From Algibacter mikhailovii (GTDB lineage Bacteria > Bacteroidota > Bacteroidia > Flavobacteriales > Flavobacteriaceae): DNA of 64,000 nt. How positions within the stretch are numbered: position 1 is the first letter of the stretch; each line of letters opens with the position of its first letter. The notes below the pieces were generated by a model that saw only the letters and a program-made list of their open reading frames with translations, did not search any database and was not told the origin of the DNA. The DNA lies in the NCBI RefSeq assembly GCF_014651495.1, contig NZ_BMWZ01000009.1, forward strand, positions 96,162 through 160,161. Reading direction: 5' to 3'. The translations under genes and the position numbers were made by a program. Shown here piece by piece: positions 56,708 to 64,000 of the stretch.

Positions 56708-56731
56708 ATAATACAAAAATATGAATAGAGG

Positions 56732-56757
56732 TGCTTTCTTTGAAAGCATTTTTTTTT
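56732..56757 (+). terminator. intrinsic terminator after GH-A operon
   Basis: Stem TGCTTTC / GAAAGCA (7 bp), 3-base loop, then T9. It ends the 51606-56707 unit. Confidence 0.8.
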
Positions 56758-56882
56758 GTATATAATCAAGAAGAAAGTTTAAAAAGGGTAGACTTTCCCG
56801 ATTTTGTGACCTTCCTGTTTTTGGAGTTACAACATTTACTAGGACATTATTTTAAGCCTGTTTAAATAAAAACAACCTATTA

Positions 56883-56948
56883 GACAAAACACACCGTTAA
56901 TATCGTTGAATTACCCCCTCCGTTTTTATATGACATGATTTAATTTTG
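56883..56948 (+). promoter_or_regulatory. PUL control block 4 (LamG-T9SS gene)
   Basis: Half-site 1 GACAAAACACACCGT at 56883, half-site 2 GTTGAATTACCCCCT at 56905 (22 bp apart), 21 bases, TAATTTTG at 56941-56948. Closest to block 3 in sequence. 43 bases to the ATG at 56992. Confidence 0.68.
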
Positions 56949-56991
56949 GGATGCTACGATGTTGTAGTGAATAGATTAAACTAAATCAATC

Positions 56992-58395
56992 ATGAAAAAA
57001 ATTACTTTACACTTATTTGGCTCATTTTTTAATTACACTTACACCCTTGAAAATAGGAAGCAATTAAAAATAAACAGTGCTAAAAATTACCTTTTCTTTG
57101 TTTTATTGGTATTAATAAGCAACTTAAATTATGCACAAGAAATAACGTATCAAATGACTTCTAACATTCAGGGAAGTGAAGATGTGACAGCTGTTACAGA
57201 ATTAAATGATGGTGACTTAAATACCTACAAAAAAATAAGTGCAGCAAATTCCATGTTAAATATCGACACAGCTACTGAAACACAACTTATTAGCTATACC
57301 ATCTCGGCATCTAGCCATACGGATATTTTGTTTGACTCAGGATTGACTGAGAACGCAACAGGTACGGAAGCGATGGCTATAGGGTCTGGTCTCGTTGGGA
57401 ATTCTGTAATCGTAGGTGGTGCTAAAAATACACTAAAGGCAACATTGACTGGAAAAGGAGTTGAATTAGACGAATTTACATTTTCTTCGTTAATCAAAAT
57501 TGCAAGCGGAACTACAGGTGTTGTTACGTTGTTAAGCTTGGAAACTGCGTCGGATCCTGCTGAGCATGTTGTTTTTTATTATGACATTGCTGCTGAAGAA
57601 TTTAGTATTTATTACAAATTCGAATTAAAACCAGGAAAAGCATTTACGATTTCTCCTGATACACAATATCAAATGAGTATGGTCATAACAAATTCGAAAT
57701 TGAATGTATTTATAGATGGATTAAATGTAGCCTCTTGGAAAATAGGTGGAGATGGAATACCTGCAGACGCTATCGAGATGGCTTATTTAGGGTATGACAG
57801 TTTTAATTCAGCTCAAGGAGCAATGATTGAATATGACGGTAGTTATTTTTTCAATGAAAAATTATTTGCCAACAATCAAAGTCAAATTCATGATGACACC
57901 AAGATTTTAGGTAAAGTTCCTGTAGCAGGAAGTGAATTTGAATTTGGTGCGAGATTTTGGAGTTTGTACGGTTTGGTTGATGCTCTTGATGAGTTTGACA
58001 ATCCAATTGTAAATAAAGTATTAATCGATGAACAAACAAATCAATCGTTTACCAGTGGAGAAGAAAAATCTTTTGATATCACAGAAAACGCTTCCTACCA
58101 AGAGTACGAATTGAGCTGTAAAGGTTTTGCCTTTAGTCAATTCAAATTGATAGGAACAACACTTGCTATTGACAAATTTTCTATAAATAACTATTCCATC
58201 ACAAAAGATCTAGATGGAATTAGCATAGGGAGTGATAAGCTATTTAGGTACCAAATTTATGATCTAACAGGGAAATTAATTAAAGAACAACAGAGAACTA
58301 CATTATCATCTCATATTCAACTAACAAAAAACAGAATTTATATCTTAAAAATGCAATTTGGGAATGAAGTAGTGATTAAGAAAATTATTCTTTAA
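56992..58395 (+). CDS. secreted LamG-like protein with T9SS tag
   Basis: A 467-residue protein with an unusually long N-region (~30 residues) before the signal core YLFFVLLVLISNLNYAQ. Residues ~100-300 look like a LamG/concanavalin-like beta-sandwich (FTFSSLIKIASGTTGVVTLL, then TQYQMSMVITNSKLNVFIDG). The last ~75 residues are a T9SS sorting domain (KLFRYQIYDLTGKLIKEQQ, then RIYILKMQFGNEVVIKKI). No catalytic motif is visible. A surface glycan-binding protein is the simplest reading; an uncharacterised lyase or hydrolase of jelly-roll fold remains possible. Has its own control block and terminator. Confidence 0.7.
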   Translation: MKKITLHLFGSFFNYTYTLENRKQLKINSAKNYLFFVLLVLISNLNYAQEITYQMTSNIQGSEDVTAVTELNDGDLNTYKKISAANSMLNIDTATETQLISYTISASSHTDILFDSGLTENATGTEAMAIGSGLVGNSVIVGGAKNTLKATLTGKGVELDEFTFSSLIKIASGTTGVVTLLSLETASDPAEHVVFYYDIAAEEFSIYYKFELKPGKAFTISPDTQYQMSMVITNSKLNVFIDGLNVASWKIGGDGIPADAIEMAYLGYDSFNSAQGAMIEYDGSYFFNEKLFANNQSQIHDDTKILGKVPVAGSEFEFGARFWSLYGLVDALDEFDNPIVNKVLIDEQTNQSFTSGEEKSFDITENASYQEYELSCKGFAFSQFKLIGTTLAIDKFSINNYSITKDLDGISIGSDKLFRYQIYDLTGKLIKEQQRTTLSSHIQLTKNRIYILKMQFGNEVVIKKIIL

Positions 58396-58420
58396 CACTA
58401 CATCATAAGACCGTTAAAAT

Positions 58421-58466
58421 AATCTCAAACAAATTTCAACAATTTGTTTGAGATTTTGTTTTTTAC
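58421..58466 (+). terminator. intrinsic terminator after LamG-T9SS gene
   Basis: A perfect 15-bp stem (AATCTCAAACAAATT and its complement, 58421-58435 / 58441-58455) with a 5-base loop, followed by TTGTTTTTT. Confidence 0.85.
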
Positions 58467-58923
58467 ATTCTTAAGAACCTACTCTAATTTTTAAATAAAA
58501 CAGACACTATATAAAAAGTAATTTTCAAGTAGAATATTAAGAAATATTAAAAAAATTAATAAACTGGCATTCCTCTATTTGCGTATGGTAAAAATATCGA
58601 GGGTTGCTCCCTCGATATTTTTTTAATTAGTTTTAAACTCTATATTCAATAAAAAAAAGATTTATTAACTGATGGATTAGTAAATCAATTTTCCTACATT
58701 TCTAAAAACATTCACAAAATATACTCCTATAAATATTATCACTTATTATCATAATTACTCAATCCACCAATTATGGGTGTTAGCAATTTAACAACACTAT
58801 TTAAATGCTCATATACAGGGTTTTATAGTCGTTTTTTGATTGTTTTTATTAGGTTTTTGAATTCAAAATATATAGTGATAATTTTTTTACCACCTTTTTA
58901 TCATCTGAATTATCATGTTTTTA
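58467..58923. other. gene-free AT-rich spacer with orphan terminator and TTATCA cluster
   Basis: No gene is supported. It contains an orphan hairpin with T-run at 58590-58626 and six copies of TTATCA or its complement between 58736 and 58933. It separates the PUL from the integrase module. Confidence 0.5.
58590..58626 (+). terminator. orphan intrinsic terminator
   Basis: A perfect 14-bp stem (AAAAATATCGAGGG at 58590-58603, complement at 58609-58622) with a 5-base loop, then TTTT. There is no gene directly before it; it may close a small RNA starting between 58467 and 58590. Confidence 0.7.
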
Positions 58924-59457
58924 TTACTTATCAAAAACACCTCTTTTAAAGCTTTTTGGTAGCTTAAAATCAAGTGATCTTGGTTGCTCAAACTCCGCTA
59001 TGAATTGTTCTAGTATTTTGAAGTTAAAACCCTTTTCTTTATCATATTCCTTGGCAAAATCAAAACCTACATACTTCAATTTACGCATCTTTATTCGCAG
59101 TAAATCAACAAGTACTTTATCTAATTCCAGAACTAACGTTTTGGGTAAGTGCTCCTGCCCTTTCTTTAAGGTTTCTATATAGCCATCTAATTCTAATTCA
59201 GTTTCTTTAATCTCACTTGATTCTTTCTTGCTATACATCCACACCACCAGTTTTAAAAATGCTGTTGAATTAACAAATGTTTTCCGTTGTTGTTTTGCTT
59301 GTTCTGGAATACAAAGACTACCATCGAGATAGTCTGCTAGTAATTCTCTGATATATTTGGAAACCGTTTTACCTTTTAATCTTGCTTTTAGCTTTACGTG
59401 TGTTTTTAAGCCTTCGGATAGTTTTAGGTTGATTGAGGGTTGGGTCTGTTTTGCCAT
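58924..59457 (-). CDS. putative ribbon-helix-helix DNA-binding protein of the integrase module
   Basis: A 177-residue protein. The N-terminal ~50 residues fit an Arc/CopG-type ribbon-helix-helix: a strand PSINLKLSEGLKTHVKLKA, then helix GKTVSKYIRELLADYL. The rest is charged and helical (ELELDGYIETLKKGQEHLP, then LVDLLRIKMRKLKYVGF), with no family I know. Such proteins act as repressors, plasmid partition or mobilisation factors. It lies in a minus-strand run integrase - 59500 gene - this gene, so a role in island control or transfer is likely (inferred). TTATCA repeats lie just downstream. Confidence 0.55.
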   Translation of the reverse strand: MAKQTQPSINLKLSEGLKTHVKLKARLKGKTVSKYIRELLADYLDGSLCIPEQAKQQRKTFVNSTAFLKLVVWMYSKKESSEIKETELELDGYIETLKKGQEHLPKTLVLELDKVLVDLLRIKMRKLKYVGFDFAKEYDKEKGFNFKILEQFIAEFEQPRSLDFKLPKSFKRGVFDK

Positions 59458-59499
59458 AAGGTATTGTTGTAGGATTGATTTGTTTTGGGATGATTTGGA

Positions 59500-60237
59500 T
59501 TAACTAATATTAAATACAGTTCTAAGTAAATAGTTCTCTATTTCAGTGTCATTGATTATTGGAAGTGGTCTTTTCTTTCTTATTTTTCTGGTTTGACGCT
59601 TTGATTGTTTTTGTTGCTGTAGTATTTGTTCTGATTGCTGTTCTGCATTTTCACTTTTTTGTATGCTGACCTGGTTAGGTATTAAGTCATGTAATGCTGG
59701 TAGTTTGTTTTCTATGTAATTAAGAACATCTACAGGTTTTACTTCTTGCTTCTTACGTGGTTCAATTAATCTAGTCTGTATGTCTTGTAAATGTAGTTGA
59801 AATAAATTCGCTTGTAATTCAAAGGAACGCTGGTTGTCTTCTGTATATTCTTGAATATGCTCTGTTATATGCTGTGACATCCATTGACCAATGTAGATAC
59901 AGAAATTAAGCTGTTCTAAATAGATTTCCATAAAAAAGCTAAACTCTTGCTCATTTAAGCTCTGTTTGATATCTATAAACTGAAATATATTTGTTTTTAA
60001 AAGCGCCTTTTTATTCAAGATATTACCATAACATAACTCCTTTCCCAATAATTTATCAAAGCCCTTGCTGTCAATATAAAAAATGGTGTCAAAAAAGATG
60101 GCATACTTTGGCACACTCCACTCTTCTTTCTTTTCTTCTGGGATAAGCGTTTTAGGAATATAAAACACAAAACTCTTGAACAGGTTGTTACGCAGCTCTT
60201 CAAATGTTTTAACTAATCCTTTCGATTTGAGTTCCAT
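59500..60237 (-). CDS. uncharacterised protein of the integrase module
   Basis: A 245-residue cytoplasmic protein without signal or membrane segments. The N-terminal ~170 residues are mixed alpha/beta with many aromatic residues (KYAIFFDTIFYIDSKGFDKL, then FSFFMEIYLEQLNFCIYI). A basic Gln/Lys-rich stretch follows (SEQILQQQKQSKRQTRKIRK), then a short end NDTEIENYLLRTVFNIS. The basic stretch may bind nucleic acid. Not recognised. It follows the integrase by 32 bases and precedes the ribbon-helix-helix gene by 42, so the three form one unit. Confidence 0.5.
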   Translation of the reverse strand: MELKSKGLVKTFEELRNNLFKSFVFYIPKTLIPEEKKEEWSVPKYAIFFDTIFYIDSKGFDKLLGKELCYGNILNKKALLKTNIFQFIDIKQSLNEQEFSFFMEIYLEQLNFCIYIGQWMSQHITEHIQEYTEDNQRSFELQANLFQLHLQDIQTRLIEPRKKQEVKPVDVLNYIENKLPALHDLIPNQVSIQKSENAEQQSEQILQQQKQSKRQTRKIRKKRPLPIINDTEIENYLLRTVFNIS

Positions 60238-60269
60238 AGTTGCTTTTTAATGCTTTACTAATCCGAGTT

Positions 60270-61592
60270 TTAAGTTAATAATGCGGAATAATCCTCTGGT
60301 AATTCTGCATCAATATCACGCAAATACTTTTCCAAAGCTGCCATGGTAGCATGTCCTGTAATGAGCATAAGTTTACTCTTAGCTTCAAAAGGTGAACTTG
60401 TTTTAACCAGTGCTCTATACAATTTGGTTATAAAGGTATGACGGAAACTATACAAGCCATAATCTATTCCCAATTTAAAATGGTCTTTTACCACACGTTT
60501 AAAACGCTTGGTAAAGTAGTCACGCTTATTACCTTCTTCTATGCTCCAGTCCCCTCCTACACCTTCTGGTGTAAATAGAAATTTAGTCTTGTCAATATCC
60601 TTTATTTGCTCCAATTCTTTCAGTAATAGGTCAGGTATGATTTTGGTTTTTACTACACCACTTTTTGCCTTAAAGCACAATGTTTTGTTTTTTAAGTCAA
60701 TATCCCTAACTCTTAATCTGCATACTTCAATAGGGCGTAAAAAGTTGTAGGAAATAAACTTGATGTACAGCAATAGTACAGCATCATTTTCTTCCAGATA
60801 CTTGAAAATATCGCCTTGCTCTTCTGTAGAATACGTTTTATTACGCTGTGGGATAGTTTTTAGTACGGGTATCTTCTTTATGCAGTTCTGAACAATGATG
60901 TAATTGTCTACTAGCACTTGAAAAAGACTACTTAAATCTACGCGGTAATTGTTTCTTGTTCGGGCGCTTGTTCTCTGTAGTATCGCATTTAAAAACTTAG
61001 AGACTTCTTTTTCATCGAGCTGGTCTATGGTTTTTAAATTAGTGGATTTGTCAATCCAATCTAAAAAGGCATGTATTCGATTCTCATAAGCGCGCATTGT
61101 CGTTTTACTAAGCAATTGGGCCTTGATACTTATACCAAACTCGAAAGCTTCTCTAATGCTCTTTTTTGTGTTGTCGTTACTCTCTTGTGTATCTTCTGAC
61201 TTGGAGTCTTCTTTTTGTTTTGGAGTAACCGATGGTTTTGTATTTTCTACTTTTGCTTTTGATTGACGATTAGCTAATCGCTCGGCATTGTCTTGGTAAG
61301 GATTAAATCCTTCTTCTAGTAGTTCACTGAGTTTTTTTTGATACTTAGAAAGCACATACAGGCGTTCTTCTTTTGTTTTATATGTATTAACATCCCCATA
61401 AATATTAGGCAGGCGTTCTAATTTACCCGATTCTGGATGACGGTAACTAAAATACACATACCAACGTTTGCGCAAATCGCCTTTGGCAGTGTAGATTTTT
61501 GGGGCGGAATACTGTCTTTTGATCTTCAAAGCGTGTTCTAAAACGTGTTCACTTCTGTGTTCAAATCTAATGATTTTACTTAAATTAGACAT
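60270..61592 (-). CDS. tyrosine-type site-specific integrase of the island
   Basis: A 440-residue tyrosine recombinase. A basic N-terminal arm-binding-like region (~1-70) is followed by a core-binding domain (~140-240) and the catalytic domain. Catalytic residues: Arg286 (FLRPIEVCRLR), Tyr381-x-x-Arg384 (LYSFRHTFITK; Tyr where most have His), His414 (LMLITGHATMAALEKYL) and nucleophile Tyr423. Its ATG is 52 bases from the tRNA-Met repeat at 61644, directly after a terminator hairpin, the usual layout for tRNA-targeting integrases. The start region also holds the 12-bp-period repeats shared with the left island end. Confidence 0.93.
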   Translation of the reverse strand: MSNLSKIIRFEHRSEHVLEHALKIKRQYSAPKIYTAKGDLRKRWYVYFSYRHPESGKLERLPNIYGDVNTYKTKEERLYVLSKYQKKLSELLEEGFNPYQDNAERLANRQSKAKVENTKPSVTPKQKEDSKSEDTQESNDNTKKSIREAFEFGISIKAQLLSKTTMRAYENRIHAFLDWIDKSTNLKTIDQLDEKEVSKFLNAILQRTSARTRNNYRVDLSSLFQVLVDNYIIVQNCIKKIPVLKTIPQRNKTYSTEEQGDIFKYLEENDAVLLLYIKFISYNFLRPIEVCRLRVRDIDLKNKTLCFKAKSGVVKTKIIPDLLLKELEQIKDIDKTKFLFTPEGVGGDWSIEEGNKRDYFTKRFKRVVKDHFKLGIDYGLYSFRHTFITKLYRALVKTSSPFEAKSKLMLITGHATMAALEKYLRDIDAELPEDYSALLT

Positions 61593-61598
61593 AAAAAA

Positions 61599-61622
61599 AC
61601 GGTTTAGTGTGAACTAAACCGT
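61599..61622 (-). terminator. tRNA-linked intrinsic terminator at right island junction
   Basis: On the minus strand, a 10-bp perfect stem (ACGGTTTAGT / ACTAAACCGT) with a 4-base loop, then T7 directly before the integrase ATG. The counterpart at 24878-24901 has the same geometry with different bases. Confidence 0.8.
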
Positions 61623-61643
61623 CAGTTTTACTGTATTTCTACC

Positions 61644-61688
61644 TTGTAGCGGGAACTGGACTCGAACCAGTGACCTTCGGGTTATGAG
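61644..61688 (-). repeat. attachment site copy 2: tRNA-Met 3' half (45-bp direct repeat)
   Basis: Identical over 45 bases to 24923-24967: anticodon loop, variable region, T arm and acceptor 3' strand of a tRNA-Met read on the minus strand. The sequence to the right (TTTGAAAAAACACCC on plus) does not provide the tRNA 5' half, so this copy is also a fragment. Confidence 0.85.
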
Positions 61689-61994
61689 TTTGAAAAAACA
61701 CCCGATTTTTACACCTTTTATGCCTTTTTTTAATAAAACCGTATACGGAAACGTATACTGCAATTAATATTATTTTCTATTCAAATATACATAATATATT
61801 TCTGCATACACAAAATGGAATTAATCCAACCCCTCACCCGTTTTATATAATACTAATTATTAATCCAATCTAATTATATTGTGTCTCATTCGTTTCCTTG
61901 TAAGTATTTATTTATTTTTATGGTGGATATAGTGCGGATATGGACAATTGTCTATATCACATTGTTGGCGGTAATTAAAAAATGAACGGAAATT
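61689..61994. other. gene-free region right of the island, with a second type of 12-bp-period repeat
   Basis: No gene is seen. CGTATAC occurs at 61740-61746 and 61752-61758 (12 bases apart), 51 bases from the tRNA repeat. This mirrors the CGTGTTC repeats at the left end of the PUL island, which begin 61 bases from theirs. It may be the left arm of another element. Confidence 0.45.
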
Positions 61995-62369
61995 ATGAGC
62001 AAAACAATAAAAAAAATCTTGATAAATTACAAAATTGTATTTTTCCTAGCACCAATTCTATTTCTGACTAGCTGTTCAGAAATTGGTTTGTTAAGTGAAA
62101 AGAACTCTTGGATAGTTAATAATATTGATTCAGTTGGTGTTTTTCTTAAAGTTTACTTTGTGCTTCAAATATCAATCATAATTGTTAGTTTGATTTTAGG
62201 AATTTTCCTTGGACGTTTAGGCTACTTAATAAGTTTAGTAATTCATTTTATTTGGATTGTATCGGCAAGAGATTACGGTTTTTTTAAGGTACTCTTACTC
62301 TTTGGGCTTTTTACTATTGTTTCCTTTCTAATTAACTTATTAAAAGCAGGTAATAGACAAAGTTACTAA
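61995..62369 (+). CDS. small membrane protein, putative lipoprotein
   Basis: A 124-residue protein. A hydrophobic start IVFFLAPILFLTSC has a lipobox-like LTSC (Cys27). Two or three further hydrophobic segments follow (VYFVLQISIIIVSLILGIFL, then YLISLVIHFIWIVSA and VLLLFGLFTIVSFLINLL), so it is more likely a small polytopic membrane protein. No family is recognised. It lies just right of the island, before another hypothetical gene. Confidence 0.5.
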   Translation: MSKTIKKILINYKIVFFLAPILFLTSCSEIGLLSEKNSWIVNNIDSVGVFLKVYFVLQISIIIVSLILGIFLGRLGYLISLVIHFIWIVSARDYGFFKVLLLFGLFTIVSFLINLLKAGNRQSY

Positions 62370-62389
62370 TGACTCATCCTTGACTAGAA

Positions 62390-62962
62390 ATGCAAGAATT
62401 AAACTTCTTAATAAACCAATCAACAGTTTCAGTCGCAGAAGTTGAATGGTGGCTTTTAAAGTATTCCGACTATGTCAAAGAAATTAATAACAATTGTAAC
62501 TGTTGTTCAAAAACTGATGAACTTCCCTGTGTATGCAAAAGAACTGAAAACGAAAAAACAACTCTTGAAGTATTTTATAACCTTGATGAACTAACTCAAT
62601 ATCATAGAATAGAAAAATATGCGAACGAACAGATAATAGAATTTAAACAACTCAATAAAAACCCAAAAGAAGTCAAAAAATGGCTGATTAAAAACGAAAA
62701 AATTGCAAGTCAAGATTTAGCGTGTTTTCTAATTGACTATTTGGATTATTCAGAAAATGAAAAAGATAACATTAACTTGTTAGCATATAGAAATGAAAAT
62801 TACAAAATTGAAGTTTTTGTAGACCGAAAAGACTTCGAAAATCTAATTGAATTTAAAGAACTTTTTGATGAACTATATTATGCCAAGAAACTTTATCCAG
62901 AAGGACTGAAAAGAATTGACAAAGAAATGAAAACTACCGCCAACAAAGAGAATAGGGCATAG
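62390..62962 (+). CDS. uncharacterised protein with Cys-rich segment
   Basis: A 190-residue soluble protein. Near the N-terminus is a Cys cluster, NNCNCCSKTDELPCVCK, five Cys within 14 residues, which could hold a zinc ion or an Fe-S centre. The rest is acidic and helical with regular YLDYSENEKDN-type text. No family is recognised. It follows the small membrane protein by 20 bases and is followed by a hairpin TAGCACCCTGAAGGATGCTA at 62960-62979 that has no T-run. Confidence 0.5.
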   Translation: MQELNFLINQSTVSVAEVEWWLLKYSDYVKEINNNCNCCSKTDELPCVCKRTENEKTTLEVFYNLDELTQYHRIEKYANEQIIEFKQLNKNPKEVKKWLIKNEKIASQDLACFLIDYLDYSENEKDNINLLAYRNENYKIEVFVDRKDFENLIEFKELFDELYYAKKLYPEGLKRIDKEMKTTANKENRA

Positions 62963-63019
62963 CACCCTGAAGGATGCTACTACACCATGCACAAACCGTT
63001 GTAGGTAAATTATTCGAAT

Positions 63020-64000
63020 ATGAAATACACTGTAATCGTACTTATATGTGGGCTCTTATTGGGTTGTTCAAGAAATCAAAACAATATCAACACAATCACA
63101 AATTTGAATTTACTGGCAGATTCTTACCTTAAAGTGTTTTTGTCAACGCATCCAGAGGACGCTTATTCATATGGAATTGACATTGAGCGTCATGATGGGC
63201 ACCCAATGAATGACGTAAATGAAATATTAGAATGGCAAAATTATGAAGATAGCTTGTATTCTGAATTTCAAAAAATTGATCAATCGAAGATTACATTAGC
63301 TAAAGATAAAATCACATATTGGACGCTAAAAGAAAAATTAGAGTCACAGATAGAGTTTCGAATTTGCAAGCAATACCTCTGGCAAATAAGCCATATGACA
63401 GGATGGCAAAACACTTGGCTCAACATGGCAAGAAAACAACCTGTCATAACAGAGAGCAATAAATCTCAGGTTTTAATTCGATGGAACTACTTTCCGACAT
63501 TTATAGACAACGAGATTGCCAATCTAAAATCAGGAATTGAGCAAGGCTACACAATGCCTAAGGAGATCGTAGCTGAGGTTATAGATCAAATTCAAACTAT
63601 TTTGGACTATCCAATAGATAAGTCACCATTGATTGCACCAGCTAAGAGAGCGACTTCAAAAACTTTTAAAGATGATTGGACAATTCTCATTCAGGAGAGA
63701 GTCTTACCAGCCATACAAGTTTATCAAAACTATTTAAAAGAGGAGTATTACGATCAAGCAAGAGAAGAAGTCTCTATTGTGAATATTCCCAATGGGAGCG
63801 AATGCTATCAAGCCTATATTAGGTATTGGACTTCAACTGAAATGACAGCTGATGAAATCCATGAACTAGGGCTAAAAGTAGTTGGCCAAAATATGGCAGA
63901 GGTAATTGAATTAGGGCAAAATATTTATCAAACAAGTGATTTTACTGAAGTAATAAAGAAAAGTAAATCCGATAGTACCCAATATTTTAAAAATAGTGGA
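63020..64000 (+). CDS. DUF885-type lipoprotein (3' end outside window)
   Basis: An open frame of 327 codons from the ATG at 63020 to the right edge. It has a lipobox (LLLGC, Cys16). The mature part has the DUF885 pattern of large zinc-peptidase-like proteins: THPEDAYSYGID, then QYLWQISHMTGWQNTWLN, GIEQGYTMPKEIVAEVIDQI, VLPAIQVYQNYLKEEY, and AYIRYWTSTEMTADEIHELG. The HExxH-like and later catalytic region, if present, would lie beyond the window. The complete family length is about 550-600 residues, so over half is here. The family is thought to act on peptides. Confidence 0.8.
   Translation, partial: MKYTVIVLICGLLLGCSRNQNNINTITNLNLLADSYLKVFLSTHPEDAYSYGIDIERHDGHPMNDVNEILEWQNYEDSLYSEFQKIDQSKITLAKDKITYWTLKEKLESQIEFRICKQYLWQISHMTGWQNTWLNMARKQPVITESNKSQVLIRWNYFPTFIDNEIANLKSGIEQGYTMPKEIVAEVIDQIQTILDYPIDKSPLIAPAKRATSKTFKDDWTILIQERVLPAIQVYQNYLKEEYYDQAREEVSIVNIPNGSECYQAYIRYWTSTEMTADEIHELGLKVVGQNMAEVIELGQNIYQTSDFTEVIKKSKSDSTQYFKNSG

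Noticed and set aside
1..64000. CRISPR array or phage structural genes
   Set aside because: No regularly spaced repeat-spacer series and no capsid, tail, terminase or Cas-like frames were seen on either strand.

Overview
The window reads as the chromosome of a marine flavobacterium (Bacteroidota). The signs are AT-rich DNA, promoters of the TTG-N20-TAnnTTTG type, a SusC/SusD pair, a hybrid two-component regulator, type IX secretion (T9SS) C-terminal tags, many lipoproteins, and a large sulfatase load typical of algal polysaccharide users. The species cannot be named from the sequence alone.

Layout. (1) 1-7.7 kb: secreted and envelope proteins of mostly unknown role (Bor-like lipoprotein, aldonolactone-oxidase-like flavoprotein, coiled-coil membrane protein, SYLF protein, DUF4421-like and DUF481-like outer-membrane proteins). 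(2) 8.0-14.8 kb: a complete histidine utilisation operon hutH-hutU-hutI-hutG with a divergent LysR regulator. (3) 15-19.7 kb: acetyltransferase-like, Asp/Asn hydroxylase-like and AsmA-like genes. (4) 19.9-24.9 kb: a decaying patch. It holds an IS6-family element whose first catalytic Asp is Asn, two TlpA-type thioredoxin lipoproteins, and between them a double-glycine-leader peptide precursor with a Gly- and Cys-rich core that is broken by a one-base frameshift. (5) 24.97-61.69 kb: a genomic island of about 36.7 kb bounded by 45-bp direct repeats of a tRNA-Met 3' half. A tyrosine integrase sits at its right end, and matching 12-bp-period arm repeats lie at both ends. Almost all of the island is one polysaccharide utilisation locus (PUL). 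(6) 61.7-64 kb: probably the start of a further element (different arm repeats), with small hypothetical genes and the start of a DUF885-type lipoprotein.

How the PUL works. A minus-strand operon reads GH2, SusC, SusD, sulfatase, LamG-esterase, then four more sulfatases. Divergent from it is a hybrid two-component sensor/regulator with its own promoter. Downstream on the plus strand are a GH29 enzyme with two sulfatases, then a pair of paralogous clan GH-A-like hydrolases flanking a sulfatase-PDZ fusion, then a LamG-like T9SS protein. In total there are eight sulfatases, all of the Cys type, plus GH29, GH2 and an esterase. This points to a heavily sulfated, branched, possibly acylated algal galactan or fucan; I could not fix the substrate. 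Four transcription units (GH2-susCD, GH29, first GH-A, LamG) share a 66-bp control block: two half-sites 22 bp apart, then exactly 21 bp to a TAnnTTTG -7 box. This is the best candidate for the regulator's operator.

The least explained items are: the two GH-A-like paralogues with no recognisable family; the sulfatase-PDZ fusion; an A10 tract that decides whether the esterase carries a T9SS tag; the broken peptide precursor with two flanking thioredoxin proteins; and the serial insertion of islands in one tRNA-Met end.
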